Positions 18,107-26,782 of a stretch of DNA of 35,959 nt are shown here, in pieces. The DNA comes from an uncultured Paracoccaceae bacterium (GTDB taxonomy: Bacteria; Pseudomonadota; Alphaproteobacteria; Rhodobacterales; Rhodobacteraceae). Positions within the stretch are counted from its first letter, which is position 1. Every line of letters starts with the position of its first letter. The notes under the pieces are model-generated. The model was not told where the DNA came from, ran no database searches, and saw only the letters and a program-made list of their open reading frames with translations. The position numbers and the translations under genes are program-made. Where the stretch lies: assembly GCA_913062865.1 (NCBI GenBank), contig CAJXWO010000028.1, positions 1 to 35,959 of the forward strand, given 5' to 3'.

Positions 18107-19648
18107 TCAGACCACCTGGCCCGGGTAGCGCTCGGCCCAGTCCGACAAGAAAGCCGCGATTTTCGCGTTGTCCGGTGCTGCGATCTCGGCCCGCGGCAGG
18201 GCGACGCCATGCTCCAGTGCCAGGCGCAGACACCCGATATGGTCCCGGTCCGCTCGCTGCGGGCAGTTCTCGGCCCCGTGCAGGATTGTCGACAAAAGCG
18301 TGCCGCCATAGCCGTTCACATGGCCCATATCCGGGCCAAGCCCGAAGAAATAGGCCATGACCTCGGGCAGCCCTTCCCAGCCTGCCACCTGCACCGGCGT
18401 CACACCCATATCGTCGGGCCTGTCATATTCGACCCCCAGCGCGACAAGGCGGCGGATATGGTCCAGCTTGCCCGGCAGATGCAGGATCTCGCGCAGGATG
18501 CCGCGATAGACCTGCGCCAGACGGGCGGGGTCGACATACTGCCCGGGGCTGTCGAGCCCGTCCGCCGCACAGGCGAGCAGCGCTTCGTCCACGCTCAGGT
18601 CCGTGGCCACCCCCCGCGCCTCGAGCAGGTCGGCCATCGCATGGTTGCCGTAGACCCGGGCAAAGGCATAGGCCGTAGCCCCCTTGTAGCGCCGCGCCGG
18701 ATCGGCACCGTGGTCGAGCAGAAGCGCCACCATCTCGGGCGGGCTCATCCTGCGGGCAGCCTGGTGCAGCGCGGGCACGACCCAGGGCGTCTCACCTCCG
18801 ACCTCATCGGCGTTGAATTCATTGGGCCGCGCGCCGGCCTCCAACAGCATCCGCACCGCCGTCAGGTCATGGAAATCCATCGCCCTCAGCAGTGCGTTGG
18901 TGCCGGTCGGGTCGGCCCCATGATCCAACAGCATACGCAGCCCGTCATGGTGGCCCAGCTCGGTCGCGTGATAGAGCGATTCGCCATCGTCGGGATCGGC
19001 CCCATGCGCGAGCAGCCAGCGCGCCAGCACCATGTTGTTGGCATGTCCCAGCGCGCCATAGAGGGCAGAGAGCTTGTGATCGTCGCCGACCGCTTCGCCA
19101 TCGTTCACATCGGCACCATGGGCCAGCAGCATCTCGGCGATGGCGATCATGTCGCCCGACAGGTCGGGCCGCGCATGGATCCAGCGCGAAAAGGCAAGGT
19201 GCAGGATCGGGCTGCGTGGGCCCAGGGGGCGGGTCGCAGCGCCCGGGTCCTTTTCAAGCGTAGCGGCCACCGCCGCCTGGTCGTATAGCGCGATCTCGAG
19301 GCCCAGCAGCCCCCGCGCCAGATCCGGCGTGTCGTCCAAAAGCCGATGCGCCCGGCCGGTCTGGCCATGGTGCAGCGCGATTTTCAGCTGCTGTTGTTTC
19401 TGCGCCCGGTCAAGACCATGGGTCTCGGCCGCGGCCTTCAGAAGCGGCCAGGAGGCAAAGCCCTGTTCGCGTGCGACCACATGCAGGAAATCGGCATGGG
19501 CCAGTGCGCCCCCGTCCGGGCGCGGCGGGTTCTGTTTCAGGCGGGCGCGGGCAGCGCCATCGCCCGCCTCATAGGCTTTGCGCAGCTCCTTGGCCGCGCG
19601 GCGCAAACTGTCAAGGGACAGGGATATCGTCGGGGGCATCGGTTTCAT
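18107..19648 (-). CDS. Ankyrin-repeat protein
   Basis: A 513-residue protein without a signal peptide or membrane helix, so probably cytoplasmic. The N-terminal 80 residues (SLDSLRRAAKELRKAYEAGD, then DFLHVVAREQGFASWPLLKAA) form a small helical domain often found ahead of ankyrin repeats in bacteria. About eight ankyrin units follow. Clear ones end in MLLAHGADVND, WLLAHGADPDD, MLLDHGADPTG, MLLEAGARPNE and LLLDHGADPAR; the last units are more degenerate (DMGVTPVQVAGWEGLPEVMA). Ankyrin repeats bind proteins; no partner is evident. It is convergent with the MBL gene and divergent from dnaX, so it is transcribed alone. Transfer from another source cannot be judged here. Confidence 0.88.
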   Translation of the reverse strand: MKPMPPTISLSLDSLRRAAKELRKAYEAGDGAARARLKQNPPRPDGGALAHADFLHVVAREQGFASWPLLKAAAETHGLDRAQKQQQLKIALHHGQTGRAHRLLDDTPDLARGLLGLEIALYDQAAVAATLEKDPGAATRPLGPRSPILHLAFSRWIHARPDLSGDMIAIAEMLLAHGADVNDGEAVGDDHKLSALYGALGHANNMVLARWLLAHGADPDDGESLYHATELGHHDGLRMLLDHGADPTGTNALLRAMDFHDLTAVRMLLEAGARPNEFNADEVGGETPWVVPALHQAARRMSPPEMVALLLDHGADPARRYKGATAYAFARVYGNHAMADLLEARGVATDLSVDEALLACAADGLDSPGQYVDPARLAQVYRGILREILHLPGKLDHIRRLVALGVEYDRPDDMGVTPVQVAGWEGLPEVMAYFFGLGPDMGHVNGYGGTLLSTILHGAENCPQRADRDHIGCLRLALEHGVALPRAEIAAPDNAKIAAFLSDWAERYPGQVV

Positions 19649-19843
19649 CTCCCATGCGGCCCGGCGGTTCGCTGATGCGGGCCCGAGACAAACCGTATGA
19701 AAGGGTCTCGATCACGTTGGGGGATGCCGATACGGCTTTCCGCGAACCTGGATGCCCTCCCGAAAGGCACCCCTGTCATAGCCCGATGCTGGACGCCCGT
19801 CCACCCAAGGCATAGGTTGACCCCAACCAAGGCGCGAGGCGAC

Positions 19844-21646
19844 ATGAGCGATCCCCAGGACAGCGGTTACCAGGTTCTGGCCCGGAAATACCGGCCCGAG
19901 ACCTTTGCCGATCTCGTCGGCCAGGACGCGATGGTGCGCACGCTCAAGAACGCGTTTGCCGCCGACCGGATCGCGCAGGCCTTCATCATGACCGGCATTC
20001 GCGGCACCGGGAAGACGACCACCGCGCGGATCATCGCCAAGGGGATGAACTGTATCGGGCCGGACGGCAACGGCGGGCCCACGACGGACCCCTGCGGGCA
20101 GTGCGAACACTGCGTGGCGATCATGGAAGGCCGCCATGTGGACGTGATGGAGATGGACGCCGCCAGCCGCACCGGCGTGGGCGACATCCGCGAGATCATC
20201 GACAGCGTCCACTACCGGGCCGCCAGCGCGCGCTACAAGATCTACATCATCGACGAGGTGCACATGCTGTCCACCTCGGCCTTCAACGCGCTGTTGAAGA
20301 CGCTCGAGGAACCACCGGCGCATGTGAAGTTCATCTTCGCTACGACCGAGATCCGCAAGGTGCCCGTGACGGTCCTGTCGCGTTGCCAGCGCTTTGACCT
20401 GCGCCGGATCGAACCCGAGGACATGATCGGCCTGCTGCGCCGCATCGCCGACCGGGAAAGCGCGCAGATCACCGATGAGGCGCTGGCGCTGATCACCCGC
20501 GCCGCCGAGGGTTCGGCCCGCGATGCAACATCGCTGCTCGACCAGGCGATCAGCCACGGTGCGGGCGAGACGACCGCCGAACAGGTGCGCGCGATGCTGG
20601 GCCTGGCGGACCGGGGCCGGGTCATGGACCTCTTCGATCTGATCATGAAGGGCGACGCGGCGGGCGCGCTGGCCGAGCTGGCCGCGCAATATGCCGACGG
20701 GGCCGACCCGATGGCGGTGCTGCGCGACCTGGCCGAGATCACCCACTGGATTTCCGTGGTCAAGATCACGCCCGAGGCCGCGGAAGACCCGACCGTGGGC
20801 CCCGACGAGCGCGCGCGCGGCCGCGCCATGGCCGATGCGTTAGGCATGCGGGCGCTTACCCGGATTTGGCAGATGCTTCTGAAGGCGCTCGACGAGGTCG
20901 CAGGCGCGCCCAACGTCATGATGGCCGCCGAGATGGCGGTGATCCGCCTGACCCATGTGGCCGAATTGCCCAGCCCCGAAGAGCTTGTGCGCAAGCTGCA
21001 AGACGCGGGCCCCATCCCACCCGCACCCGGCCCGGGCGGCGGCGGGGTGGCATCTGCGCCCCAGGCGGGGGCATCGGCCATGGGCAGCCACGCTGCGCCG
21101 CAGACACCGGTGTCAGGCGGGCCCATGGCGTCGCATGGCCCGACCGCATCGCATGGGGCAACCGGATCGAGCGGCGGACAGGTGCAGGCCATCGCCACCG
21201 ATCAGGCGCTCGCGCGCTTCCCCACCTTCGAACATGTGGTCGAGCTGATCCGCGCCAACCGCGACGCGAAGCTTCTGATCGAGGTTGAGGGGTGCGTGCG
21301 CCTTGCCGCCTACCAGCCCGGCCGCATAGAATTCGTGCCGACCCAGGATGCCCCGGCCGACCTTGCCCAACGCCTGGGCGCGCGGCTTCAGGCCTGGACC
21401 GGCAACCGCTGGGCCGTCACGCTGGTGAACGAGGGCGGTGCAGACACCATCTCCGAAAAGCGCGATGCCGAGGAAAACGCCCTGCGCGCCGAGGCAGAAG
21501 AGCACCCGATGGTTCGGGCCGTTCTGCAGGCCTTTCCCAAGGCCAGGATCACCACCATCCGCACCGCCGAAGAGGTCGCCGCCGAAGCCCAGGCCGACGC
21601 ACTGCCCGAGGTGAGCGACGAATGGGATCCCTTCGAAGACGACTGA
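19844..21646 (+). CDS. dnaX: DNA polymerase III subunit gamma/tau
   Basis: Clamp-loader ATPase and organiser of the replisome. It has 600 residues from ATG 19844 (MSDPQDSGYQVLARKYRPET); the frame is open upstream to 19697 but that stretch is not DnaX-like. The AAA+ domain has Walker A GIRGTGKT (51-58), zinc Cys70, Cys84, Cys87 and Cys90, Walker B IIDEVHMLS (135-143) and sensor 1 ATTEIRKVPVTVLSRCQRFDL with SRC. The collar domain and a Pro/Ala/Gly-rich linker (about 395-445) precede the tau-type C-terminal domain, which ends with the acidic EVSDEWDPFEDD. No A-rich slippery site for a short gamma form was seen. It heads the dnaX-ebfC-recR cluster. Confidence 0.96.
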   Translation: MSDPQDSGYQVLARKYRPETFADLVGQDAMVRTLKNAFAADRIAQAFIMTGIRGTGKTTTARIIAKGMNCIGPDGNGGPTTDPCGQCEHCVAIMEGRHVDVMEMDAASRTGVGDIREIIDSVHYRAASARYKIYIIDEVHMLSTSAFNALLKTLEEPPAHVKFIFATTEIRKVPVTVLSRCQRFDLRRIEPEDMIGLLRRIADRESAQITDEALALITRAAEGSARDATSLLDQAISHGAGETTAEQVRAMLGLADRGRVMDLFDLIMKGDAAGALAELAAQYADGADPMAVLRDLAEITHWISVVKITPEAAEDPTVGPDERARGRAMADALGMRALTRIWQMLLKALDEVAGAPNVMMAAEMAVIRLTHVAELPSPEELVRKLQDAGPIPPAPGPGGGGVASAPQAGASAMGSHAAPQTPVSGGPMASHGPTASHGATGSSGGQVQAIATDQALARFPTFEHVVELIRANRDAKLLIEVEGCVRLAAYQPGRIEFVPTQDAPADLAQRLGARLQAWTGNRWAVTLVNEGGADTISEKRDAEENALRAEAEEHPMVRAVLQAFPKARITTIRTAEEVAAEAQADALPEVSDEWDPFEDD

Positions 21647-21746
21647 GCGGGCCCAACCTTGTGAAGCTCGCCCTGCGCTGCGATATGTGAGGGAAGAGTT
21701 ATCGATACCGCCCGCCCCGCAGCGGCGATCAGACCAGGAGAGAAAG

Positions 21747-22091
21747 ATGTTCAAAGGCCTCGGACAACTCGGCGACATGGCCGGGATGATGAAGAAAGCC
21801 CAGGAGATGCAGACCAAGATGGCCGAGCTCCAGGACGAGATGCATAACATCATGGTCGAGGGCGTGTCGGGCGCGGGTCTGGTCAAGGCCACCTGCAGCG
21901 CCAAGGGCGAGCTCAAGGGGCTCGACATCGACCCGTCAATCTTCAACGGCGATGACAAGGAAGTGGTCGAGGACCTGATCCTCGCCGCGATCAAGGACGC
22001 CCAGCAGAAAGCCAGCGACCGCGCGCAGGAAGAAATGGCCAAGCTGACCGAGGAACTGGGCCTGCCCAAGGACATGAAGATGCCGTTCTAG
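21747..22091 (+). CDS. YbaB/EbfC-family nucleoid-associated protein
   Basis: A small DNA-binding protein that coats the nucleoid and, in the family, works near RecR. It has 114 residues from ATG 21747, which has AGGAG 6 bp upstream; this fixes the start over the longer open frame beginning at 21687. The N-terminal KAQEMQTKMAELQDEM is the usual long helix, followed by VEGVSGAGLVKATCSAKGELKGLDID, the conserved beta-sheet. It sits between dnaX and recR, 3 bp before recR, as in most bacteria. Confidence 0.95.
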   Translation: MFKGLGQLGDMAGMMKKAQEMQTKMAELQDEMHNIMVEGVSGAGLVKATCSAKGELKGLDIDPSIFNGDDKEVVEDLILAAIKDAQQKASDRAQEEMAKLTEELGLPKDMKMPF

Positions 22092-22094
22092 GCC

Positions 22095-22688
22095 ATGGGC
22101 GGCACCGACGATATCGAGGCGCTGATCGACATGATGGCCAAGCTGCCAGGGCTTGGCCCCCGCTCGGCGCGCCGCGCGGTGCTCTACATGATCCGCAAGC
22201 GCGCGCTGCTTCTGGGCCCGCTTGCCGACCAGATGGCGCGCGTGGCCGCGACCGCGCGGGAATGCGTGAACTGCGGCAATATCGGCACGACCGAGATCTG
22301 CGACATCTGCCAAAGTGAAAAGCGCGCCACGGGCGAGCTGTGCGTGGTCGAGGATGTGGCCGATCTTTGGGCGATGGAGCGGGGCGGCATGTTCAAGGGC
22401 CGCTACCACGTTCTGGGCGGCACGCTCTCGGCGCTCGACGCCGTGGGTCCGGACGAATTGCGCATTCCGCAACTGGTGCGCCGGGTGGCAGATGAAGGCG
22501 TGACCGAGGTGATCCTCGCGCTGAATGCAACGGTCGATGGGCAGACCACGGCCCATTACATCGCCGACCAGCTGGAGGGCCGGGTGCAGCTCACCTCGCT
22601 CGCCCAGGGCGTGCCGGTGGGGGGCGAGCTCGACTATCTCGACGATGGCACCATCGGCGCCGCGTTGCGCGCCCGCAAACCCCTTTGA
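22095..22688 (+). CDS. recR: Recombination mediator protein RecR
   Basis: Works with RecO and RecF to load RecA on gapped DNA. It has 197 residues, the standard length. The order is the N-terminal HhH motif ([19 protein letters not shown]), the C4 zinc finger (Cys57, Cys60, Cys69, Cys72), the Toprim domain ([17 protein letters not shown], then [19 protein letters not shown]) and the C-terminal Walker B-like [18 protein letters not shown]. It starts 3 bp after ebfC, so the two are probably co-translated. A dispersed hairpin repeat follows 7 bp after the stop. Confidence 0.97.
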   Translation: MGGTDDIEALIDMMAKLPGLGPRSARRAVLYMIRKRALLLGPLADQMARVAATARECVNCGNIGTTEICDICQSEKRATGELCVVEDVADLWAMERGGMFKGRYHVLGGTLSALDAVGPDELRIPQLVRRVADEGVTEVILALNATVDGQTTAHYIADQLEGRVQLTSLAQGVPVGGELDYLDDGTIGAALRARKPL

Positions 22689-22694
22689 GATCCC

Positions 22695-22716
22695 GTCCCG
22701 GGCCTGCCCCGGGACC
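22695..22716. repeat. Dispersed GC-rich hairpin repeat, copy 1
   Basis: GTCCCGGG (22695-22702) and CCCGGGAC (22708-22715) are perfect arms around CCTGC. The reverse complement matches the copy at 31678-31699 at 19 of 22 positions. It lies between the convergent recR and FAD-oxidoreductase genes and may also act as a terminator. Confidence 0.7.
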
Positions 22717-22735
22717 TCACGGTTTGCCTGCCATG

Positions 22736-23878
22736 TCAGGCCACCGCGGCCTCGCGTGCCCAATCGGGCAGATCGCGGCCCAGCGCCACCTCGGCCCCCA
22801 GCCGCCCCAGCTCGTCGCTGCATTTCGCCCCGCGTCCACAGCCGCCCACGGCCACCGACACCCGGTCCGACACCCGCTCGAGCGCCATGATGTTGTCGGG
22901 CGTGTAGGTCGTCACGCAGGCCGCGCGGCTGACAGACTCGATGCGCAGATCGGGCATCCGGTCGATGATCTGCGCATGGAGATGCGCCATCACCTCTTTT
23001 GATCCGTCCGAGCGGAACCAGGCCTTGGTCGCCTCTACGTCTTCCAGCACATGATCCTCGGGATCGCCGCCCAGTTTCAGATACCATTTCCCGTCCGGAT
23101 AGCGGATCGGTGGCAAGAGGTAAGGATCCTCGCCCGACGGCATCAGGTAGATGAGCGGCGGCATGGACGACAGCCGCGCGGCCTCGGCCTCGCTCACTTC
23201 GAACAGCGCCACCGTACGAGCATAGACCCGGATGTCGAGCGGCCGGGGCAGCACCATGTTTGAAAAGCCGCCCGCGGCGACCAGCGCCTGATCGGCTTCG
23301 ACTGGGCCTGCCTCTGTCTCGACCACCACACCGCTGCCCGTCTCACGAACACTGGTCGCCACGGCCTCGACCAGCGTGGCCCCGTTCCGGCGCGCGGCCT
23401 CCGACTGGGCGGCGACCAGGCGGCGCGGGCTGATGAAGCCGGATTGCGCGTCTTCGAAGACGCCCAGCATCGGGCCGTCGAAGCGGAAATAGGGGAACCT
23501 CTGTGCAAGGCCCTGCGCATCGAAATGGGTGCAGGTGATGCCTTGTGCCTTGGCCACGGCCGCGACCCGCCCGATGGGCGCACTGCCCGCGGGGCCGGCC
23601 ATGAGGATGCCGCGTTCGGTGTAGAAGGCGATGCCGCTTTCCGCCTCGATCTGGCGGTACCGCGCGATGGAGGCGCGGCTGACCCGCGCCCAAAAGGGCC
23701 AGGGGTCGATCCCCCGGGTGATCCGCCCCTCGTCGTAATGCGAGGCGAAGACGCCCGTGTGGCCGGCCTTGTCAGCAGGCTCTGTCGGGCCGATCAGCGC
23801 CACCTCGTGCCCTTGCGCCGACAGGTGCCGCGCGGCCGCCGACCCGACCAGACCCCGCCCGATGACCGCGATGCGCAT
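22736..23878 (-). CDS. FAD-dependent oxidoreductase (DAO family, sarcosine oxidase-like)
   Basis: A 380-residue flavoprotein of the D-amino-acid oxidase/sarcosine oxidase superfamily, probably oxidising a secondary or N-methyl amine in the cytoplasm. I use ATG 23878, preceded by AAGGAG; the frame is open to 24004 but that would overlap trcR. The N-terminal Rossmann motif is VIGRGLVGSAAARHL (GxGxxG), and QALVAAGGFSNMVLP is the second conserved FAD-contact region. Near the C-terminus VAVGGCGRGAKCSDELGR resembles the isoalloxazine-contact loop of monomeric sarcosine oxidases, including a Cys that could be a covalent-flavin or contact residue. It stands alone, so no pathway can be inferred from neighbours. 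The exact substrate is unknown. Confidence 0.85.
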   Translation of the reverse strand: MRIAVIGRGLVGSAAARHLSAQGHEVALIGPTEPADKAGHTGVFASHYDEGRITRGIDPWPFWARVSRASIARYRQIEAESGIAFYTERGILMAGPAGSAPIGRVAAVAKAQGITCTHFDAQGLAQRFPYFRFDGPMLGVFEDAQSGFISPRRLVAAQSEAARRNGATLVEAVATSVRETGSGVVVETEAGPVEADQALVAAGGFSNMVLPRPLDIRVYARTVALFEVSEAEAARLSSMPPLIYLMPSGEDPYLLPPIRYPDGKWYLKLGGDPEDHVLEDVEATKAWFRSDGSKEVMAHLHAQIIDRMPDLRIESVSRAACVTTYTPDNIMALERVSDRVSVAVGGCGRGAKCSDELGRLGAEVALGRDLPDWAREAAVA

Positions 23879-23917
23879 GATACGTCTCCTTGATGCGTTC
23901 CGGTCAGCACACACAGA

Positions 23918-23948
23918 AACGCCCGGCAGTGCAAGACGGCCGGGCGTT
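23918..23948 (-). terminator. Terminator-like hairpin downstream of trcR
   Basis: AACGCCCGGC (23918-23927) pairs with GCCGGGCGTT (23939-23948). On the minus strand the stem is followed by TCTGTG, so the T-tract is weak. It lies between trcR and the FAD oxidoreductase on the same strand. Confidence 0.55.
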
Positions 23949-23975
23949 CGGTCCTGTCGATCCGGAGGATGCCGC

Positions 23976-24737
23976 TTAGCGGTCGTCGTCCTCGTCGTCG
24001 TCATCCTTGTCCTCAGGCAGGTTGAAGAAGCTGTCGGCGTCGAGGTATTCGCTGTCGCTCTTTTCCTTTTCCTCGGGTTTGTCGTCGGACAGGCTGAAGG
24101 TCTCGAGCCCCTCGATCGCGGTCGGGATCTTGGGTTCGGCCTCCATGCCGAGGGATTGCTCGGTGCTCACCAGCTTGCGACGCTCATCGTCGGACATGAC
24201 CGCACCTTCGGCGACCTTCTTCTCGGCGGCCTTCTGCACCGCCTGGTCCAGCTCGGACTGCTTGCAGAGGCCCAGGGCGACCGGGTCGATGGGTTGGATG
24301 TTGGCGATATTCCAATGGGTGCGTTCGCGGATCGACTGGATCGTCGGCTTGGTGGTGCCCACGAGCTTGGAGACCTGCGCATCGGTCAGTTCCGGGTGGA
24401 ACTTGACCAGCCACAGGATCGCGGCCGGGCGGTCCTGACGCTTGGAGAGCGGCGTGTAGCGCGGGCCACGGCGTTTTTCTTCGCCCACGGCGGCGGGGTT
24501 GAACTTGAGCTTGAGCTTGTAGAGCGGATCCTGCTCGCCCTTGTCGATCTCTTCCTGGTCCAGCTGGTTGTTCGCGACCGGATCGAAGCCCTTCACGCCC
24601 GCGGCCACATCACCGTCGGCAATGCCCTGAACTTCGAGCTCGTGCATACCGACGAAATCGGCGATCTGCTTGAAGCTCAGCGTGGTGTTGTCCACCAGCC
24701 AGACCGCGGTCGCCTTTGCCATGATCGGTTTGCTCAT
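23976..24737 (-). CDS. trcR: Cell-cycle transcriptional regulator TrcR (DUF1013 family)
   Basis: An alphaproteobacterial regulator associated with cell-cycle transcription and RNA polymerase in Caulobacter (family knowledge). It has 253 residues from ATG 24737, which follows AGGAG at the right distance; an upstream ATG at 24755 lacks a good site. The N-terminal KPIMAKATAVWLVDNTTLSFKQIADFVGMH is characteristic of the family. LTDAQVSKLVGTTKPTIQSIRERTHWN is a helix-turn-helix-like segment. The C-terminus is highly acidic and ends DKDDDDEDDDR. It is divergent from the RNase T2 gene and stands alone, as usual for this gene. Confidence 0.92.
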   Translation of the reverse strand: MSKPIMAKATAVWLVDNTTLSFKQIADFVGMHELEVQGIADGDVAAGVKGFDPVANNQLDQEEIDKGEQDPLYKLKLKFNPAAVGEEKRRGPRYTPLSKRQDRPAAILWLVKFHPELTDAQVSKLVGTTKPTIQSIRERTHWNIANIQPIDPVALGLCKQSELDQAVQKAAEKKVAEGAVMSDDERRKLVSTEQSLGMEAEPKIPTAIEGLETFSLSDDKPEEKEKSDSEYLDADSFFNLPEDKDDDDEDDDR

Positions 24738-24867
24738 GTCGTCTCTCCTAATCAAATCTCTCCCGACGCCTGGCTTGGCAGGCGGTCCCGGGCGGGGCCG
24801 GAACGGTTTCCGTTGTCGGGGAACGTGGCGGGTATATAGTCGGCCCGGGTTTCAAAGGGAAGAGCGA

Positions 24868-25497
24868 ATGCGTTGGATCATTGCCCTCATGTTGACCGCA
24901 ACACTGGCCCGGGCCGAGGGCGAGGTGGCCGGCGAGTTTGACTATTACGTCATGGCACTGAGCTGGTCGCCCAATTGGTGTGCCATCGAGGGCGACGCGA
25001 AAGACAGCGACCAATGCCACCCGCGCCACGATTTTGGGTGGACGCTGCACGGGCTCTGGCCGCAATACCACCAAGGGTGGCCCAGCTTTTGCCAGACCGC
25101 CGAGCGTCCGCCCTCGCGTGGTCTGACCGGGTCGATGGCCGATATCATGGGAACGGGCGGGCTGGCCTGGTACCAGTGGCGCAAGCACGGCTCCTGTGCG
25201 GGTATCCCGGCCGAGGACTACTATGCCCTGTCGCGCGACGCCTATGACAGCATCGCCCGGCCCGATGTGTTCCGGCGACTGGAGGATCCGGTGCGCCTGC
25301 CCGCGTCCGTTGTGGAACAGGCGTTCCTGAAGGCCAATCCGACGTTGGAGCCGGACATGATCACCATCACCTGCCGCGATGGCCACATCCAGGAGGCGCG
25401 CATCTGCCTCTCCAAATCGCTCGACCCGGTGCCCTGCGGACGCGACGTGGTGCGGGACTGCACGATGGACGACGCGCTGTTCCAGCCGGTGCGGTAG
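24868..25497 (+). CDS. Secreted ribonuclease T2-family protein
   Basis: A 209-residue periplasmic endoribonuclease-like protein that in the family cuts RNA through a 2',3'-cyclic phosphate. ATG 24868 gives a short Sec signal (MRWIIALMLTATLARA) with cleavage at ARA-EG. ALSWSPNWC is the conserved N-terminal motif. CAS I is WTLHGLWPQY, with catalytic His61. CAS II is WYQWRKHGSCAG: Lys106 and His107 are present, but the usual His-Glu before the Trp is Tyr-Gln. Six or more Cys suggest disulfides. Products would be substrates for the CpdB-like enzyme in this window (inference). The gene is divergent from trcR. Confidence 0.92.
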   Translation: MRWIIALMLTATLARAEGEVAGEFDYYVMALSWSPNWCAIEGDAKDSDQCHPRHDFGWTLHGLWPQYHQGWPSFCQTAERPPSRGLTGSMADIMGTGGLAWYQWRKHGSCAGIPAEDYYALSRDAYDSIARPDVFRRLEDPVRLPASVVEQAFLKANPTLEPDMITITCRDGHIQEARICLSKSLDPVPCGRDVVRDCTMDDALFQPVR

Positions 25498-25511
25498 GGC
25501 CTACCGGTCCG
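25498..25511 (+). repeat. 14-bp direct repeat, copy 1
   Basis: GGCCTACCGGTCCG begins directly after the stop codon of the RNase T2 gene and recurs exactly at 25706-25719. The roughly 195 bp between the copies are GC-rich and show no convincing gene. Confidence 0.7.
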
Positions 25512-25705
25512 GTGCGCCATGGGCAGCGTATCGCAGGCGCGCGCGGTGGCGATCCGATCCGTGGTGCCTATTGCTTTATCCCAGCAACATCCGCGTGACC
25601 TGGAAACGGCGCGCCAAGCGCATCAAAATCGCCGCCGCGTTGGGGGCGCGGCTGCGATGCGCGGCGGGCTTGCGCCCGTGTCTCCGCGCGGGATGCGGAC
25701 GGGCC

Positions 25706-25719
25706 GGCCTACCGGTCCG
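25706..25719 (+). repeat. 14-bp direct repeat, copy 2
   Basis: Exact copy of 25498-25511. It contains the stop codon and last codons of the minus-strand quinone oxidoreductase gene. Confidence 0.7.
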
Positions 25720-26698
25720 CCACCTTCAGGACGATCTTGCCGATATGGTTCGAGCTTTCCATGCGGGCATGGGCGGCGGCGGCCTCTTCCAGCGGGAACT
25801 CGGAATCCATCACCGGCCCGAGGCGACCGGCGGACAAAAGCGGCCACACATGTTCGCGCAGGCTGTCGGCGATGCGGGCCTTGGCCAGGTCGCTTTGCGG
25901 GCGCAGGGTCGACCCCGTGAGCGTCAGCCGCCGGGTCATCATCTGGGCAAAGTTTACTTCGACCTTGGGGCCTTGCAGAAAGGCGATCTGCACCAACCGC
26001 CCGTCATCGGCCAGCGCGCGGATGTTGCGGGGGATGTAGTCGCCGCCGACCATGTCGAGGATCAAGTCAGCACCGCCCTCGGCGCGCATGACCTCGACGA
26101 AATCCTCGTCGCGGTAGTTGTTCGCCCGCTCGGCGCCCAGATCGGTGCAAGCCGCACACTTCTCGGCCGATCCGGCAGTGGCAAAGACCCGCGCGCCAAA
26201 AAGCTTGCCTAGTTGAATCGCGGTGGTGCCGATGCCGGAGCTGCCGCCATGAACCAGAAACCGCTCGCCCGCCTGCAAGCCGCCGCGCTGAAAGACGTTG
26301 GACCAGACGGTGAAATAGGTCTCGGGCAGGCAGGCGGCCTCTTTCAGCCCCATGCCGTCGGGCACGGGCAGACAGTGCGCGGCGGGGGTGGCGACGTATT
26401 CCGCATAGCCGCCACCGGGCAGGAGCGCGCAAACCTGATCGCCCAGCGCCCAGTCGCTGACCCCATCGCCCAGCGCCACGATCTCGCCCGCGGCCTCGAG
26501 CCCTGGCAAGTCACTGGCGGTGGGAGGCGGGTTGTAGAGCCCGGCACGTTGCAGCGCATCCGGACGGTTGACGCCCGCCCATGCGACGCGGATGACCACC
26601 TCGCCGGCCCTCGGCTCCGGCACCGGGCGGGTGACCGGTTTCAGAACCTCCGGCCCGCCCGGGGTTTCGATTTCAACCGCTGTCATCTTGTCCGTCAT
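25709..26698 (-). CDS. NAD(P)H:quinone oxidoreductase (MDR superfamily, PIG3-like)
   Basis: A 329-residue medium-chain dehydrogenase/reductase without the structural or catalytic zinc Cys, so it is of the quinone oxidoreductase class that uses NADPH to reduce quinones. The N-terminal GroES-like domain carries VIRVAWAGVNRPDALQRAG and PGLEAAGEIVALG. The Rossmann motif VHGGSSGIGTTAIQLGK binds the nucleotide, and the Ala-Gly context after it (FATAGSAEKC) fits NADPH. The C-terminal TGSTLRPQSDLAKARI is typical of the PIG3/TED2 branch. A second in-frame Met (fifth residue) is also possible as the start. It is convergent with the RNase T2 gene across 211 bp. Confidence 0.92.
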   Translation of the reverse strand: MTDKMTAVEIETPGGPEVLKPVTRPVPEPRAGEVVIRVAWAGVNRPDALQRAGLYNPPPTASDLPGLEAAGEIVALGDGVSDWALGDQVCALLPGGGYAEYVATPAAHCLPVPDGMGLKEAACLPETYFTVWSNVFQRGGLQAGERFLVHGGSSGIGTTAIQLGKLFGARVFATAGSAEKCAACTDLGAERANNYRDEDFVEVMRAEGGADLILDMVGGDYIPRNIRALADDGRLVQIAFLQGPKVEVNFAQMMTRRLTLTGSTLRPQSDLAKARIADSLREHVWPLLSAGRLGPVMDSEFPLEEAAAAHARMESSNHIGKIVLKVADR

Positions 26699-26782
26699 GC
26701 GCCCGCTCCCGTTTCGTGTCGCACCTTCGTATCAGGCAGGACGGTCAAGGCAAGCGGGCGGCAGACAGGACAAAGCCCGGGG

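Noticed and set aside
16480-18309. 609-residue minus-strand open frame
   Set aside because: It spans the SRP RNA gene and two real plus-strand genes, so it is not coding.
20900-21700. Programmed frameshift site for a short gamma form in dnaX
   Set aside because: No A-rich slippery heptamer was found; the Gly/Pro-rich linker is simply low-complexity.
25512-25705. Small basic open frame in the segment between the direct repeats
   Set aside because: The frame continues from inside the RNase gene, has no start with a ribosome site, and shows no family features.
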